The notes below the pieces were generated by a model that was not told where the DNA came from, made no database searches, and saw only the letters and a list, made by a program, of their open reading frames with translations. The translations under genes and the position numbers were made by a program. Source: Cytophagales bacterium (GTDB taxonomy: Bacteria > Bacteroidota > Bacteroidia > Cytophagales > Cyclobacteriaceae). Taken from it: DNA of 33,771 nucleotides. Shown here piece by piece: positions 1 to 7,979 of the stretch. The first letter of the stretch is position 1. Every line of letters begins with the position of its first letter. The stretch is taken from assembly GCA_016124425.1 (NCBI GenBank), contig WGNT01000003.1, positions 1 to 33,771 of the forward strand. The letters are read 5' to 3'.

Positions 1-2160
1 CAATGCGCAGGTTATGTTCGTAACCTTCGCATTGGCCAAAGGCTCATCCACTTTAACGGTGATTTCAGGAGAAATACCCACACAAGAATGATTTCCTGGT
101 CCATAAACGGTGTAGCTTATTCCGGCAAGTATTCCGGGTTGGTCCCAAATTACTTGGATTTCCTGACTTCCCTGCCCTGAAATGAGTTTACCCCCGGTAA
201 CCGTCCATTCATACACTCTTCCCGGTACAGGGGCTTCAACGCTGTACCGGTGGGCCAGTTCAGGCTCAAAACACACTTCCTCCGGACCAATTGGTCTTAG
301 CGCCTGAAGATCGGAGTCAACCTTCACTCCCAATTCAACTCGGCGACCTGGGCAGCCATTTTCAGCATAGGGTGTCATGATAAGCTTTGCATCGGGATTG
401 GATGGACCCCACCTGACCAACACAGAGTCCTTATAGCTTTCCAAGATTTCCCCTCCAATAGCTTCAAATTTAGTATCGGTGATATCCCGCTTGTCCACCA
501 ACCGGTACATTACTTCCTCGAAAGGACATACATTGGTCTGCCCGACCAATTCTGCTTTTGGGTCTATTACGTCGACTTCAAATGTGGCCTCATCCTGGTA
601 TGCACATGAACCGGTGGATGCGGTGACACTTATCGTATACTTGCCAGGCCTGGAAAAAGTATGAGAGGCATGTTCACCTGTTTGGGAGGGACTTCCGTCT
701 CCAAAATCCCATATAAAATACGTGAAATCCGAAGCGCTGGTACTGATACCCCATTCCCCTTCCTGATCAAGACAGGCCACTTTGTCGCCATTTACTTCAA
801 ATTCGTATGCTGATTGGATATCGATTTCCAGATTACCCAAAGCTGCCCCGGCAGCATAGCCATAAGACTCCCGCATTCCAAAACCATACACATATGCGGC
901 AAAGCCATCCGGGTTGGTCAACTGGTGCGCACCTCCAGATACCCTGATCCGGGCAATCTGAAAATCGGTATCGCCAGGCAATGGTTCAAAAAATCTTCCG
1001 ATATTGTCGCCATCAAGAAGCGTCTTCTGCTGTGTGCCGGCTTTCACTACTATATTGACATAATGGTTGCTAATGTTGGCCAATTGGAAGGAATTGAAAA
1101 CCAAGTCTTTTAGAAATTGCTCAACCGGACTGTAGGTAATCATAAAGGGATCTCCAAAACTGTAAAGTCCAGGAATATTACTATCGTTACATCCTACGCC
1201 TCTCGAAAATACGGTAACAGAAGAGGGCTTGGATGTTTCAATTTTCCCCGATTCATCCGCACGAAAATCGATTGTCAGAAATTTCCCCCTGTGAATGGTC
1301 CCTTGAGGTATTCCATTCAGACTGACCTCAGTGTCGTCCTCCGAAGCCAGTACTTTAACCAACTCTCCGGATGTCCTGTCTTTCAATGCGATATGTACGA
1401 AGTCTTTGCCCCAAGAGCTTACCGGATAGGCTTGCTGGAAAAGATTGTCACATGCTTCACAATCTCCCACCCAAGTACAAATGCTTCCTCCAAAAACCGC
1501 GATTTTTTTACAGCCGTTTTCATTATCATCTACTATCCGTACCCGGGAACCTGTCAAATCTTTATCTGCTTTGATCTGGTAACTTTGTCCACGGTTAAGT
1601 ATAATAGTAGACGGCACTCCGGCCCTGTTGCCGCTGACCGAATTCACGGAAGTGGTGATTTCTATTTTGGTATTGTCCTCAGTGGCCACCACCAGTAATG
1701 TACTGGGAAAGGGGCTGACTTCCTGATGCGATGTGATATAATGGTCTTTTCCCAAACCTTCAACGGGCAAAACCACCGTACCATCAGTAGTCCTAAACAG
1801 TTCGTTGAAAGCATGGACGGCAATATTTCCAGTGGCTTTGATAAAAATACCTTTGTTTTCCACCGTCCCTGAAGTACGGTGCATCAGGTTAAGATTACCG
1901 GAATTTATCCGGAATTCGTGCTGTTGGCCGGCATTCAAATCAAACGACGATGAGCGACCAAGGTATTCTATCACCCCCGAAGTCTTTTCATTAGCCGTTA
2001 TGATTAGGACAGCGTCACTGTACGCACCTTCGTCCGCACCATAATTCTCCATAAATCCAACCCAAAATTCCCGCCCAATGGTCGAATTCTGCCCCATGGC
2101 CATTTGGCACGAGTAGAGAAAACACAGAAGCCCAAAAAGATATCTCCTGAGCATTACCAT
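1..2160 (-). CDS. Large secreted surface protein: IgGFc-binding-type N-terminus plus PKD domain (partial)
   Basis: A reading frame stays open for 720 codons from an ATG at 2160 to the left edge; the C-terminus lies outside. Residues 1-24 form a signal peptide (hydrophobic core FGLLCFLYS, probable cleavage around MAMG|QN); a second ATG two codons in is an equally good start. The mature N-terminus has the pattern IGREFWVGFMEN followed by repeated beta-rich blocks, matching the bacterial IgGFc-binding N-terminal family. A PKD-like fold follows around residues 480-520, with the signature WDFGDGSPS and later HTFSRPGKYTISV, then further beta-sandwich segments. Bacteroidota proteins of this build usually end in a type IX secretion sorting domain and act outside the cell in adhesion or gliding; that part is inference because the C-terminus is not in the window. 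The short frames on the opposite strand are shadows. Confidence 0.8.
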   Translation of the reverse strand, partial: MVMLRRYLFGLLCFLYSCQMAMGQNSTIGREFWVGFMENYGADEGAYSDAVLIITANEKTSGVIEYLGRSSSFDLNAGQQHEFRINSGNLNLMHRTSGTVENKGIFIKATGNIAVHAFNELFRTTDGTVVLPVEGLGKDHYITSHQEVSPFPSTLLVVATEDNTKIEITTSVNSVSGNRAGVPSTIILNRGQSYQIKADKDLTGSRVRIVDDNENGCKKIAVFGGSICTWVGDCEACDNLFQQAYPVSSWGKDFVHIALKDRTSGELVKVLASEDDTEVSLNGIPQGTIHRGKFLTIDFRADESGKIETSKPSSVTVFSRGVGCNDSNIPGLYSFGDPFMITYSPVEQFLKDLVFNSFQLANISNHYVNIVVKAGTQQKTLLDGDNIGRFFEPLPGDTDFQIARIRVSGGAHQLTNPDGFAAYVYGFGMRESYGYAAGAALGNLEIDIQSAYEFEVNGDKVACLDQEGEWGISTSASDFTYFIWDFGDGSPSQTGEHASHTFSRPGKYTISVTASTGSCAYQDEATFEVDVIDPKAELVGQTNVCPFEEVMYRLVDKRDITDTKFEAIGGEILESYKDSVLVRWGPSNPDAKLIMTPYAENGCPGRRVELGVKVDSDLQALRPIGPEEVCFEPELAHRYSVEAPVPGRVYEWTVTGGKLISGQGSQEIQVIWDQPGILAGISYTVYGPGNHSCVGISPEITVKVDEPLANAKVTNITCAL

Positions 2161-2516
2161 AAGGACGATATGTAGAAGATACGTTCCAAGTGATTATTCT
2201 TGGAAAGCACATTAATGCCATGAATCGTCAACAGAAGCATGATCCTTATTTTAATTTATCAACCCGTAATTGCATGCCGGGAATCATATTTTTGAAGAAA
2301 AATTAGTACTGAAAGAAATCTTAGTTTGATCCTTCACTGCAGCGTTCATTATCTTGGAATTTGAGTCAGCGATATCAATGTTTACACAAAATAAATACTA
2401 TCGACCGTAAAATTTCGGTGATCAATGGCATTCGCATTCATACAGCCAAAGATAATAAGTCCCCAAAATTTTTAAGCTAAAATCGCTATAAATATATCGA
2501 TATAACTGTCGCTTTT
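2161..2516. other. Intergenic, AT-rich, no gene seen
   Basis: This gap lies between two minus-strand genes. On the minus strand TATCTTTG (2454-2447) is an exact match to the Bacteroidota -7 element TAnnTTTG, but it sits almost 290 bases before the start at 2160 and no TTG was found at the expected -33 spacing. An imperfect inverted repeat (ACCG at about 2404-2407, CGGT at about 2416-2419) is present. No convincing coding frame was found. Confidence 0.4.
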
Positions 2517-2993
2517 TTAAAACTTATATCTATTGCTAAAGGCCACCTGAAGTTTGTCCTGATTTTCAAAAAAATAGCGGATAAAATCTTCCGGCAACGT
2601 CAAGTGTGTATACACTTCATCATAATAGTGTGCTGCCGTGCAAAATACAAGGGTTCTCATTTTATGCAACCGAAAATTTATCGGCATTTCCTCGATTTCT
2701 AATTCGGTAACCTCCATGTCTGCTTCTCTATTGAGGTACCGGATCCAGATGTTTTTGTAGCCTAATTCTTCAAAATCATCCGTACTCTTGATCCTATACC
2801 CTTCAATAAATTCATCTAGGCTTTCGTCTTCGGAAAACAAACAGAAAGAAAAATCAAGTTCTTCGACTTCGAATCGATACTCCGATGAAATCGATTTCCC
2901 AACCAAAAAAGTAGATAATCCATTACGGGTTGGAATTCCAGGTTTTCTGGAGGAAAGGTATTGCCCTAGCGCTTCAGCTGATATAGTTGACAT
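2517..2993 (-). CDS. Hypothetical 158-aa acidic protein
   Basis: I do not recognise this protein. The frame runs from ATG 2993 to a stop at 2517, with a possible TTG two codons earlier at 2999. It is acidic overall, with a cluster of Glu/Asp in the first half (EVEELDF, FSEDESLDEF) and an aromatic, basic tail ending in NRYKF. There is no signal peptide, membrane segment or Cys motif, so it should be cytoplasmic. It stands alone between the surface-protein gene and the defence remnants, on the strand opposite to the latter. A role as an orphan immunity or accessory protein of that island is possible but nothing in the sequence proves it. Length and composition argue for a real gene. Confidence 0.55.
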   Translation of the reverse strand: MSTISAEALGQYLSSRKPGIPTRNGLSTFLVGKSISSEYRFEVEELDFSFCLFSEDESLDEFIEGYRIKSTDDFEELGYKNIWIRYLNREADMEVTELEIEEMPINFRLHKMRTLVFCTAAHYYDEVYTHLTLPEDFIRYFFENQDKLQVAFSNRYKF

Positions 2994-3096
2994 GCTCAAA
3001 ACTGGGAATATTTTTTGATTAAAAAAATTGGTTTTTATTTTACAACCGTGATCTGAAACTATGGTATCATATATCCGCTATTACTTCTATGTTAGC

Positions 3097-3535
3097 AACA
3101 ATTTTCCAACGGTTCAGATCCTGGAAAAACTCCAACTTGTCGAAAGCAATAAATTAAATCGGGCCGTCTTCGTACTTTTTGGAAAAGAACCTTCAAAGTT
3201 TTATCCTAACTTCTAAGTTAGAATTGGACGTTTTGGAGTCGATGCTGCTGACCTGCGCTTTCAGGAAGTGTAGAGGGTAACTTGGTTAAGATTCTTGGTC
3301 AAGTCCCGATTCTACTAAATAACTAATTTTTGGTTCGTCCGATTACATTTGAAGGAATGCATCGAATAGAAAAAGACGGCTATCCTAAAGCAGCAATCCG
3401 AGAAATGCTTCTCAACGCATTGTTCATAGAACCTATATGGTAACACATGTACAGCTTAGGGTCTATGGCGATAGGCTTAGAATATGGAACGAAGGCACTC
3501 TTCCCCAAGGCCTAACCAGAAGAAGCTCAGAGTAA
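3097..3535 (+). pseudogene. Decayed AlbA_2/COG2865-type ATP-binding (predicted regulator) gene
   Basis: Three-frame reading recovers the C-terminal half of a COG2865-like protein. From 3097 the frame gives LVESNKLNRAVFVLFGKEP, then an in-frame TAA, then RIGRFGVDAADLRFQEV. A one-base loss near 3270 shifts the frame to EGNLVKILGQV, another stop, then FLVRPITFEGMHRIEKDGYP and AAIREMLLNAL. A second one-base loss near 3422 leads into VQLRVYGDRLRIWNEGTLP before the last stop at 3533-3535. At least two internal stops plus two frameshifts make it non-functional. The family is often carried inside Bacteroidota type I restriction loci, and here it lies directly before hipBA and a damaged hsdR. The 5' half is missing or unrecognisable. 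Confidence 0.8.
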
Positions 3536-3560
3536 TCGAGAAAACTAAATTAATAAGGTT

Positions 3561-3601
3561 TTATTATTGAGTCAATTTATCTATATTTGTATTATTATTG
3601 A
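3561..3601 (+). promoter_or_regulatory. hipB promoter with flanking direct repeats (candidate HipB operator)
   Basis: TATATTTG at 3582-3589 is an exact TAnnTTTG -7 element 18 bases before the hipB ATG at 3608; a TTTT at 3559-3562 sits 19 bases upstream in place of the -33 TTTG. The ten bases TTATTATTGA occur twice, at 3561-3570 and 3592-3601, 31 bases apart (about three helical turns), and the first copy runs into a perfect palindrome ATTGAGTCAAT (3566-3576). HipB-type repressors normally autoregulate their operon, so these are plausible binding sites; binding itself is inferred. Confidence 0.5.
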
Positions 3602-3607
3602 TACATT

Positions 3608-3925
3608 ATGGCAAATACCTCTCCTGTCCTCTTCCCTAAACTTCAGCGGATCCTAAGTGAAATGGGAGAAAACATCAAACTGGCCCGCTTACGCAGAAAG
3701 CTAAGTAGCGAGCAAGTAGCCGAGCGCGCGGGAATCGGACGATCTACCTTGGTAAAAATTGAGCAGGGACATCCGGGAGTTGGGATTGGAAACTATCTAA
3801 ATGTCCTGAGGGTATTGGGTTTGGAGCAGGACTTTTTGCTTTTGGCTAAGGATGATGAGCTGGGGAGGAAGCTGCAAGACGCACAACTGATCACTAGAGA
3901 GCGTGCCCCAAAAAAGAAAAACTGA
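3608..3925 (+). CDS. hipB: HipB-like Xre-family antitoxin/repressor
   Basis: This 105-aa protein carries a classic helix-turn-helix of the Xre/Cro type at about residues 18-72 (GENIKLARLRRKLSSEQVAE, then RSTLVKIEQG), followed by a basic tail (RERAPKKKN). Its stop TGA shares one base with the ATG of the HipA-like kinase gene, so the two are translationally coupled, as in type II HipBA toxin-antitoxin modules. The expected role is to bind and restrain HipA and to repress the shared promoter just upstream, where direct repeats are seen. A fairly exact -7 element precedes it, so it should be the first gene of the unit, the upstream ATPase gene being dead. Symbol given by family and context. Confidence 0.85.
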   Translation: MANTSPVLFPKLQRILSEMGENIKLARLRRKLSSEQVAERAGIGRSTLVKIEQGHPGVGIGNYLNVLRVLGLEQDFLLLAKDDELGRKLQDAQLITRERAPKKKN

Positions 3926-5205
3926 TGGCGGGGTCTAAAAAATCCATTTGGGTATATGCCGATTGGGAAGGGATAGAAGTTCCCGAGCTCATGGGGAAAC
4001 TACAAGCAGAGTTGCTTCGTGGGAAAGAAATCTTCTCTTTCGAATACGGTACTGACTGGATAAAAAGCCCTCATTCCCAACTTTTAGATCCGGACCTTCA
4101 GCTCTATGGGGGAAAGCAATATTTAAGCTCTTCTGAAAAATCTAATTTTGGGGTATTCCTGGATTCATCTCCTGATCGCTGGGGCCGGGTGCTGATGCGT
4201 AGAAGAGAGGCAGCATTGGCTCGTGTAGAGGAAAGGACGGAAAGAAATTTAGTGGAGTCCGACTATTTACTAGGTGTATTTGACGGACACAGAATGGGGG
4301 GATTGAGATTTAAAGTTGCTCCAGAAGGCCCATTTTTAAGCAACGACTCCAAACTGGCAAGTCCTCCCTGGACTTCTATCCGCGAATTGGAACAGATCAG
4401 TCTTCGTCTTGAGGAAGAGGATGTATCAAACGATCCAGCATATTTGCGTTGGCTTCAAATGTTGGTTGCACCCGGCTCCTCTCTGGGTGGAGCAAGGCCA
4501 AAAGCCAGTGTACTGGACAATGATCAAAACCTTTGGATTGCAAAATTCCCAAGCAAACAGGATGATTCAGATATTGGCGGATGGGAATGGGTAGTGCATC
4601 AGTTGGCCTTAAGTGCAGGCATACACATGGCAGAAGGCATGGCCCAGCGTTTTTCCTCCCGCAATCATACCTTTCTCACCAAACGATTTGACAGAAAGTC
4701 AAACGGAAAACGAGTTCATTTTGCCTCAGCGATGACTTTGCTGGGATACAGAGATGGTCAAGATTATTTAGATGGAATTAGTTATCTTGAGCTGGCAGAG
4801 TTTATTTCGAGTAAGAGCGCTTCGGTTCAAGACGATTTGGAAGAACTGTGGCGAAGGATTGTTTTTAGCATTTGTGTAAGTAATGTGGATGACCATTTGA
4901 GAAATCATGGATTTATTTTGACTCAAGGAGGATGGCGACTTTCCCCCGCCTATGACATCAATCCAGTCGAAACTGGTTCTGGCTTGAAATTGAATATTTC
5001 AGAAAACGACAATTCCTTAAACCTAGACTTGGCGATGGATGTCATTCCCTATTTCAGAATCAAAACGAAAAGAGCGTTAGCCATCAAAGAAGAAATCTGC
5101 AAAGCGGTGCTTCAATGGAGAACTCTTGCCAAGAAAATAGGTATTCCAAACCAACAAATCGAACTTAAGGCCAGAGCTTTTCGACTTGCAGAATTTAACT
5201 TATGA
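3925..5205 (+). CDS. hipA: HipA-like serine/threonine kinase toxin
   Basis: The 426-aa protein has the full HipA layout. An N-terminal HipA 'couple' domain covers roughly residues 8-130 (VYADWEG, FLDSSPDRWG), and the kinase core follows. The core keeps the Gly-rich ATP loop PGSSLGGARPK at 183-193, the ATP lysine in WIAKF (K207), FDR at 265-267, the catalytic segment SNVDDHLRNHG at 319-329 (D322/D323, H324, N327) and the metal-binding Asp in SPAYDIN (D344). All key residues are present, so it looks active. HipA kinases phosphorylate proteins such as glutamyl-tRNA synthetase and cause growth arrest; the target of this subfamily is not visible. It overlaps hipB by one base at its start and hsdR by ATGA at its end, so kinase, repressor and restriction subunit form one transcription unit. 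Confidence 0.9.
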   Translation: MAGSKKSIWVYADWEGIEVPELMGKLQAELLRGKEIFSFEYGTDWIKSPHSQLLDPDLQLYGGKQYLSSSEKSNFGVFLDSSPDRWGRVLMRRREAALARVEERTERNLVESDYLLGVFDGHRMGGLRFKVAPEGPFLSNDSKLASPPWTSIRELEQISLRLEEEDVSNDPAYLRWLQMLVAPGSSLGGARPKASVLDNDQNLWIAKFPSKQDDSDIGGWEWVVHQLALSAGIHMAEGMAQRFSSRNHTFLTKRFDRKSNGKRVHFASAMTLLGYRDGQDYLDGISYLELAEFISSKSASVQDDLEELWRRIVFSICVSNVDDHLRNHGFILTQGGWRLSPAYDINPVETGSGLKLNISENDNSLNLDLAMDVIPYFRIKTKRALAIKEEICKAVLQWRTLAKKIGIPNQQIELKARAFRLAEFNL

Positions 5206-6899
5206 AGTTCACCGAATCCCAACTCGAACAAGCCTTTATCTCGCTTTTGGAAGCGCAGGGATATCCCCATGTGAAGGGTGAGGATATTGTAAGAGGGATG
5301 GAAGAGGTACTGATCCGGGAGGATTTGCAGGCTTTTCTTCAGCAGCGATATGCTGAGCAGAAGATCACTACGGTTGAGATTATTGGGATTATCCGGGAGT
5401 TGGAGAAGTTACCTGCCTCGGATCTCTATGAGAGTAATAAGACCATTATGAACTGGGTGCGGGATGGCTTTCTACTTAAGCGGGAAAACCACAAACACAA
5501 GGATATTTTTATCTCCCTAATCGATTACGAGCATCCCGAAAACAATATCTTCAGGATCGTCAATCAGCTGGAGATCCAGGGATTTGAAAGTCTTCGAATT
5601 CCCGATGGGATCTTATATATCAATGGCCTGCCTCTGGTGGTTTTTGAGTTTAAATCCACCATCAGAGCAGAAGCCAGGTTGCATGCTGCCTATGTGCAGT
5701 TGACTACCCGATACAGGAGGGATATCCCGGATTTATTTAAATACAATGCCTTTTGCATCATCGGCGACGGGGTGAATACCAAAGCGGGAAGCTTATTTGC
5801 CCCCTATGAGTTCTTCTATGCCTGGCCAAAAATCGAAGGCTTGGATCAGGAGATCGATCCCAAGACCGGTCTTTCCACCAAGGTGTATGGCATAGACTCC
5901 ATGTACACGCTGATCAGGGGCATGCTGGACAAGCATAGACTCTGTGATATTATCCATAATTTTATCTACCTGCCCGATAGCTCCAAGAAGGAGGAGAAGA
6001 TCCTCTGCCGCTACCCCCAGTACTATGCGGCTACCAAACTGTTTGAAAATATCAAAAAGAATCAGTTGCCCCATGGAGACGGAAAGGGAGGCACTTACTT
6101 TGGAGCCACGGGTTGTGGTAAGAGTTTTACCATGCTCTACCTCACCCGGCTGCTGATGAAAAGCTTGGATTTTGCCAGTACCACCATTGTGTTAATCACT
6201 GACCGTACCGACTTAGATGATCAGTTGAGCACACAGTTTACGGCTGCAAAGGATTTTATCGGGGATAATGTGATCAAGTCTGTGGGGAGCAGAGCGGATC
6301 TACGGGCGGAACTGAAGGGAAGAAACTCCGGGGGAGTATTCCTGACCACCATCCATAAGTTTAATGAAGACACAGAGCTGCTGACGGAGCGGAGCAATGT
6401 GATTTGCATTTCGGATGAGGCACACCGCAGCCAAACCAACCTGGATCAAAAAGTCCGCATTACAGAACAAGGGGTGAAGAAGAGCTTTGGCTTTGCGAAG
6501 CATCTCCATGATTCCCTGCCCAATGCCACGTATGTGGGATTTACCGGAACGCCTATCGATGCGACCATGGATGTCTTTGGAGAGATCGTGGATACCTATA
6601 CCATGACCGAGTCAGTCATGGATGAGATCACCGTGCGGATTGTCTATGAAGGAAGGGCGGCGAAGGTCTTACTCGAAAATCAAAAGCTACAGGATATCGA
6701 GAACTATTATTCTATGGTTGCCGAGTCCGGTGCCAATGAATATCAGGTCGATGAAAGCAAGCGGGAGGATATAAAGGCAGAGCTAAAGGTGGATTTAATT
6801 ATCCTGTTAGCCGAAAACGACTATCCGCCCGTAGATCGGGATGAGGTGTACAAGGAGATATTTGAGCAGGCAGAGAATTTTAAGAGGTATCAGAGGTGA
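5202..6899 (+). pseudogene. hsdR: Type I restriction subunit HsdR with large internal deletion
   Basis: The open frame of 565 aa is about half the usual length (around 1000). The N-terminal part is well kept: PD-(D/E)xK nuclease residues D135, E149 and K151 (PDGILYI, FEFKS), Walker A GATGCGKS at 301-308, DEAH at 405-408 and motif III FTGTP. After QVDESKR at about residue 521 the sequence jumps without a frame change to ELKVDLIILLAEN and the tail YKEIFEQAENFKRY, which resembles the extreme C-terminus of full-length HsdR. The second RecA lobe and translocation/coupling helices, roughly 400-450 residues, are therefore missing, with the joint near 6755-6770. Without them ATP-driven translocation should fail. 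No hsdM or hsdS is nearby. It overlaps hipA by ATGA. A stable truncated product is still possible, since the frame is intact. Confidence 0.85.
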
Positions 6900-7088
6900 T
6901 TGGGAGGTTTCATTTTCTTAGGGACAAGAGCTAAGTGGATGCCTTATCGAGCGAATATACTCGGTGCTTGAGTAGATTGTAGCCATTTTAGACAGGCTCC
7001 ATTGATTGGATAGCAATTCAAGCTTTTTCTTAAATTTTTAAACAATGGAACTAAGAAAAAGACGTCATTTGACCAAGCGGTTAAGCTG

Positions 7089-7640
7089 ATGGTGGTTGAC
7101 CTTTGTAAGATTTATCTCAAACCTGACGGATCTAATTTGTCCTCTTTTTTATATCTCCTTAAGAAAAAAGAGCCAAAGCATTTTAAGAGAATAGAACTTA
7201 TGATTAAATCCATTGCGCCATTTTTTGATCGGTTCGATCTGGAGCCAAATTCACTTAATGAAAACAAAATTGAGTTGGAGTGGAAGGAAAAAGGATATCC
7301 TGACAATTATTTTAATGCGTACCATCTTTCAGACGGAACACTGCGCTTTATATGCTTAGCCACTTTACTCATGCAGCCAAATCCTCCGAAAACTATAATT
7401 ATCGATGAGCCAGAATTGGGATTACATCCGGTAGCAATTAATAAACTAGCTGGTATGGTAAGAAAAGCTTCCGAAAATGTACAAGTTATTTTGTCAACTC
7501 AATCTACAAACCTGATAGACAACTTCGATCCTGAAGATATTATTGTATCAGAGAGAGAAAATCAAGGATCAGTTTTCAGAAGGTTGAAAAGTGAAGACCT
7601 ATCCATATGGATGGAAGAATATACTTTAGGAGATCTCTAG
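7089..7640 (+). pseudogene. 5'-truncated AAA_21/COG4637-like ATPase remnant with a premature stop
   Basis: The frame encodes only the C-terminal half of an ABC/OLD-like AAA_21 ATPase. It contains the signature-like LSDGTLRF at residues 80-87, Walker B IIIDEPELGLHP at about 103-114 and the H-loop region STQST. Walker A and the first 150-200 residues are absent; the open frame extends back only to a TAG near 7017, with sequence (KKKTSFDQAVKL) that does not look like the family. At the 3' end the frame stops at TAG 7638-7640, but reading through gives GQNKLGAQPYSV and then TGA at 7677, the usual kind of family tail, so the TAG probably replaces a Trp codon. It precedes a DUF4276 remnant, its common partner in predicted defence pairs. 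Confidence 0.75.
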
Positions 7641-7678
7641 GGACAAAATAAGTTAGGAGCCCAACCTTATAGTGTTTG

Positions 7679-7822
7679 ATGAAGCGGTTAGTATTTATTG
7701 TTGAAGGAGATACAGAAATTGTATTGATTCAGAATATTATAGTTCCTTATCTGATTGGACTAGGTTTTAGAAATGCGATGCACGCTCAAACTATTACGAC
7801 CAATAGAAAGCAACATAAATAA
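7679..7822 (+). pseudogene. Truncated DUF4276 (TOPRIM-like) partner gene
   Basis: ATG 7679 opens a 47-residue frame beginning MKRLVFIVEGDTEI, the typical first strand and acidic loop of the TOPRIM-like DUF4276 family, and continuing to AQTITTNRKQHK before a TAA. Normal members are about 200 residues, so roughly three quarters is missing. Its ATG overlaps the TGA that ends the read-through frame of the ATPase remnant (TGATG), which shows the two were once coupled. AAA_21 ATPase plus DUF4276 gene pairs are found in defence islands; a function for this fragment is not expected. Confidence 0.7.
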
Positions 7823-7832
7823 AATTATCTGA

Positions 7833-7955
7833 GTGAGATTCGCCGACGCACTAACTGAGTTGGCCTTTCTCGCTTTTGGAGCGGTAAGGAAACAGGATGT
7901 GCTTCCATGGGATATTGAGAGAGCCAAGCAAATCCATTATACAAATTGTTGGTAG
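7833..7955 (+). pseudogene. Unidentified 3' coding remnant
   Basis: Between the DUF4276 stub and mnmE, one frame from GTG 7833 to TAG 7953-7955 gives about 40 residues with natural composition (FADALTELAFLAFGAVRK, then DIERAKQIHYTNCW). It has no proper upstream gene and no family I can name. It is probably the tail of a deleted gene at the right edge of the island; chance cannot be ruled out. Confidence 0.3.
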
Positions 7956-7979
7956 CTAATGAGGTTTTTCGGATTTTAG

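Noticed and set aside
814..1698. Plus-strand open frames of up to 193 codons in the left 2 kb
   Set aside because: They lie antisense to a frame that is open for 720 codons with clear domain signatures, and their composition is unnatural.
7017..7090. Insertion-sequence orfA start upstream of the ATPase remnant (KKKTSFDQAVKL)
   Set aside because: There is some resemblance to transposase N-termini, but no inverted repeats or further transposase sequence were found.
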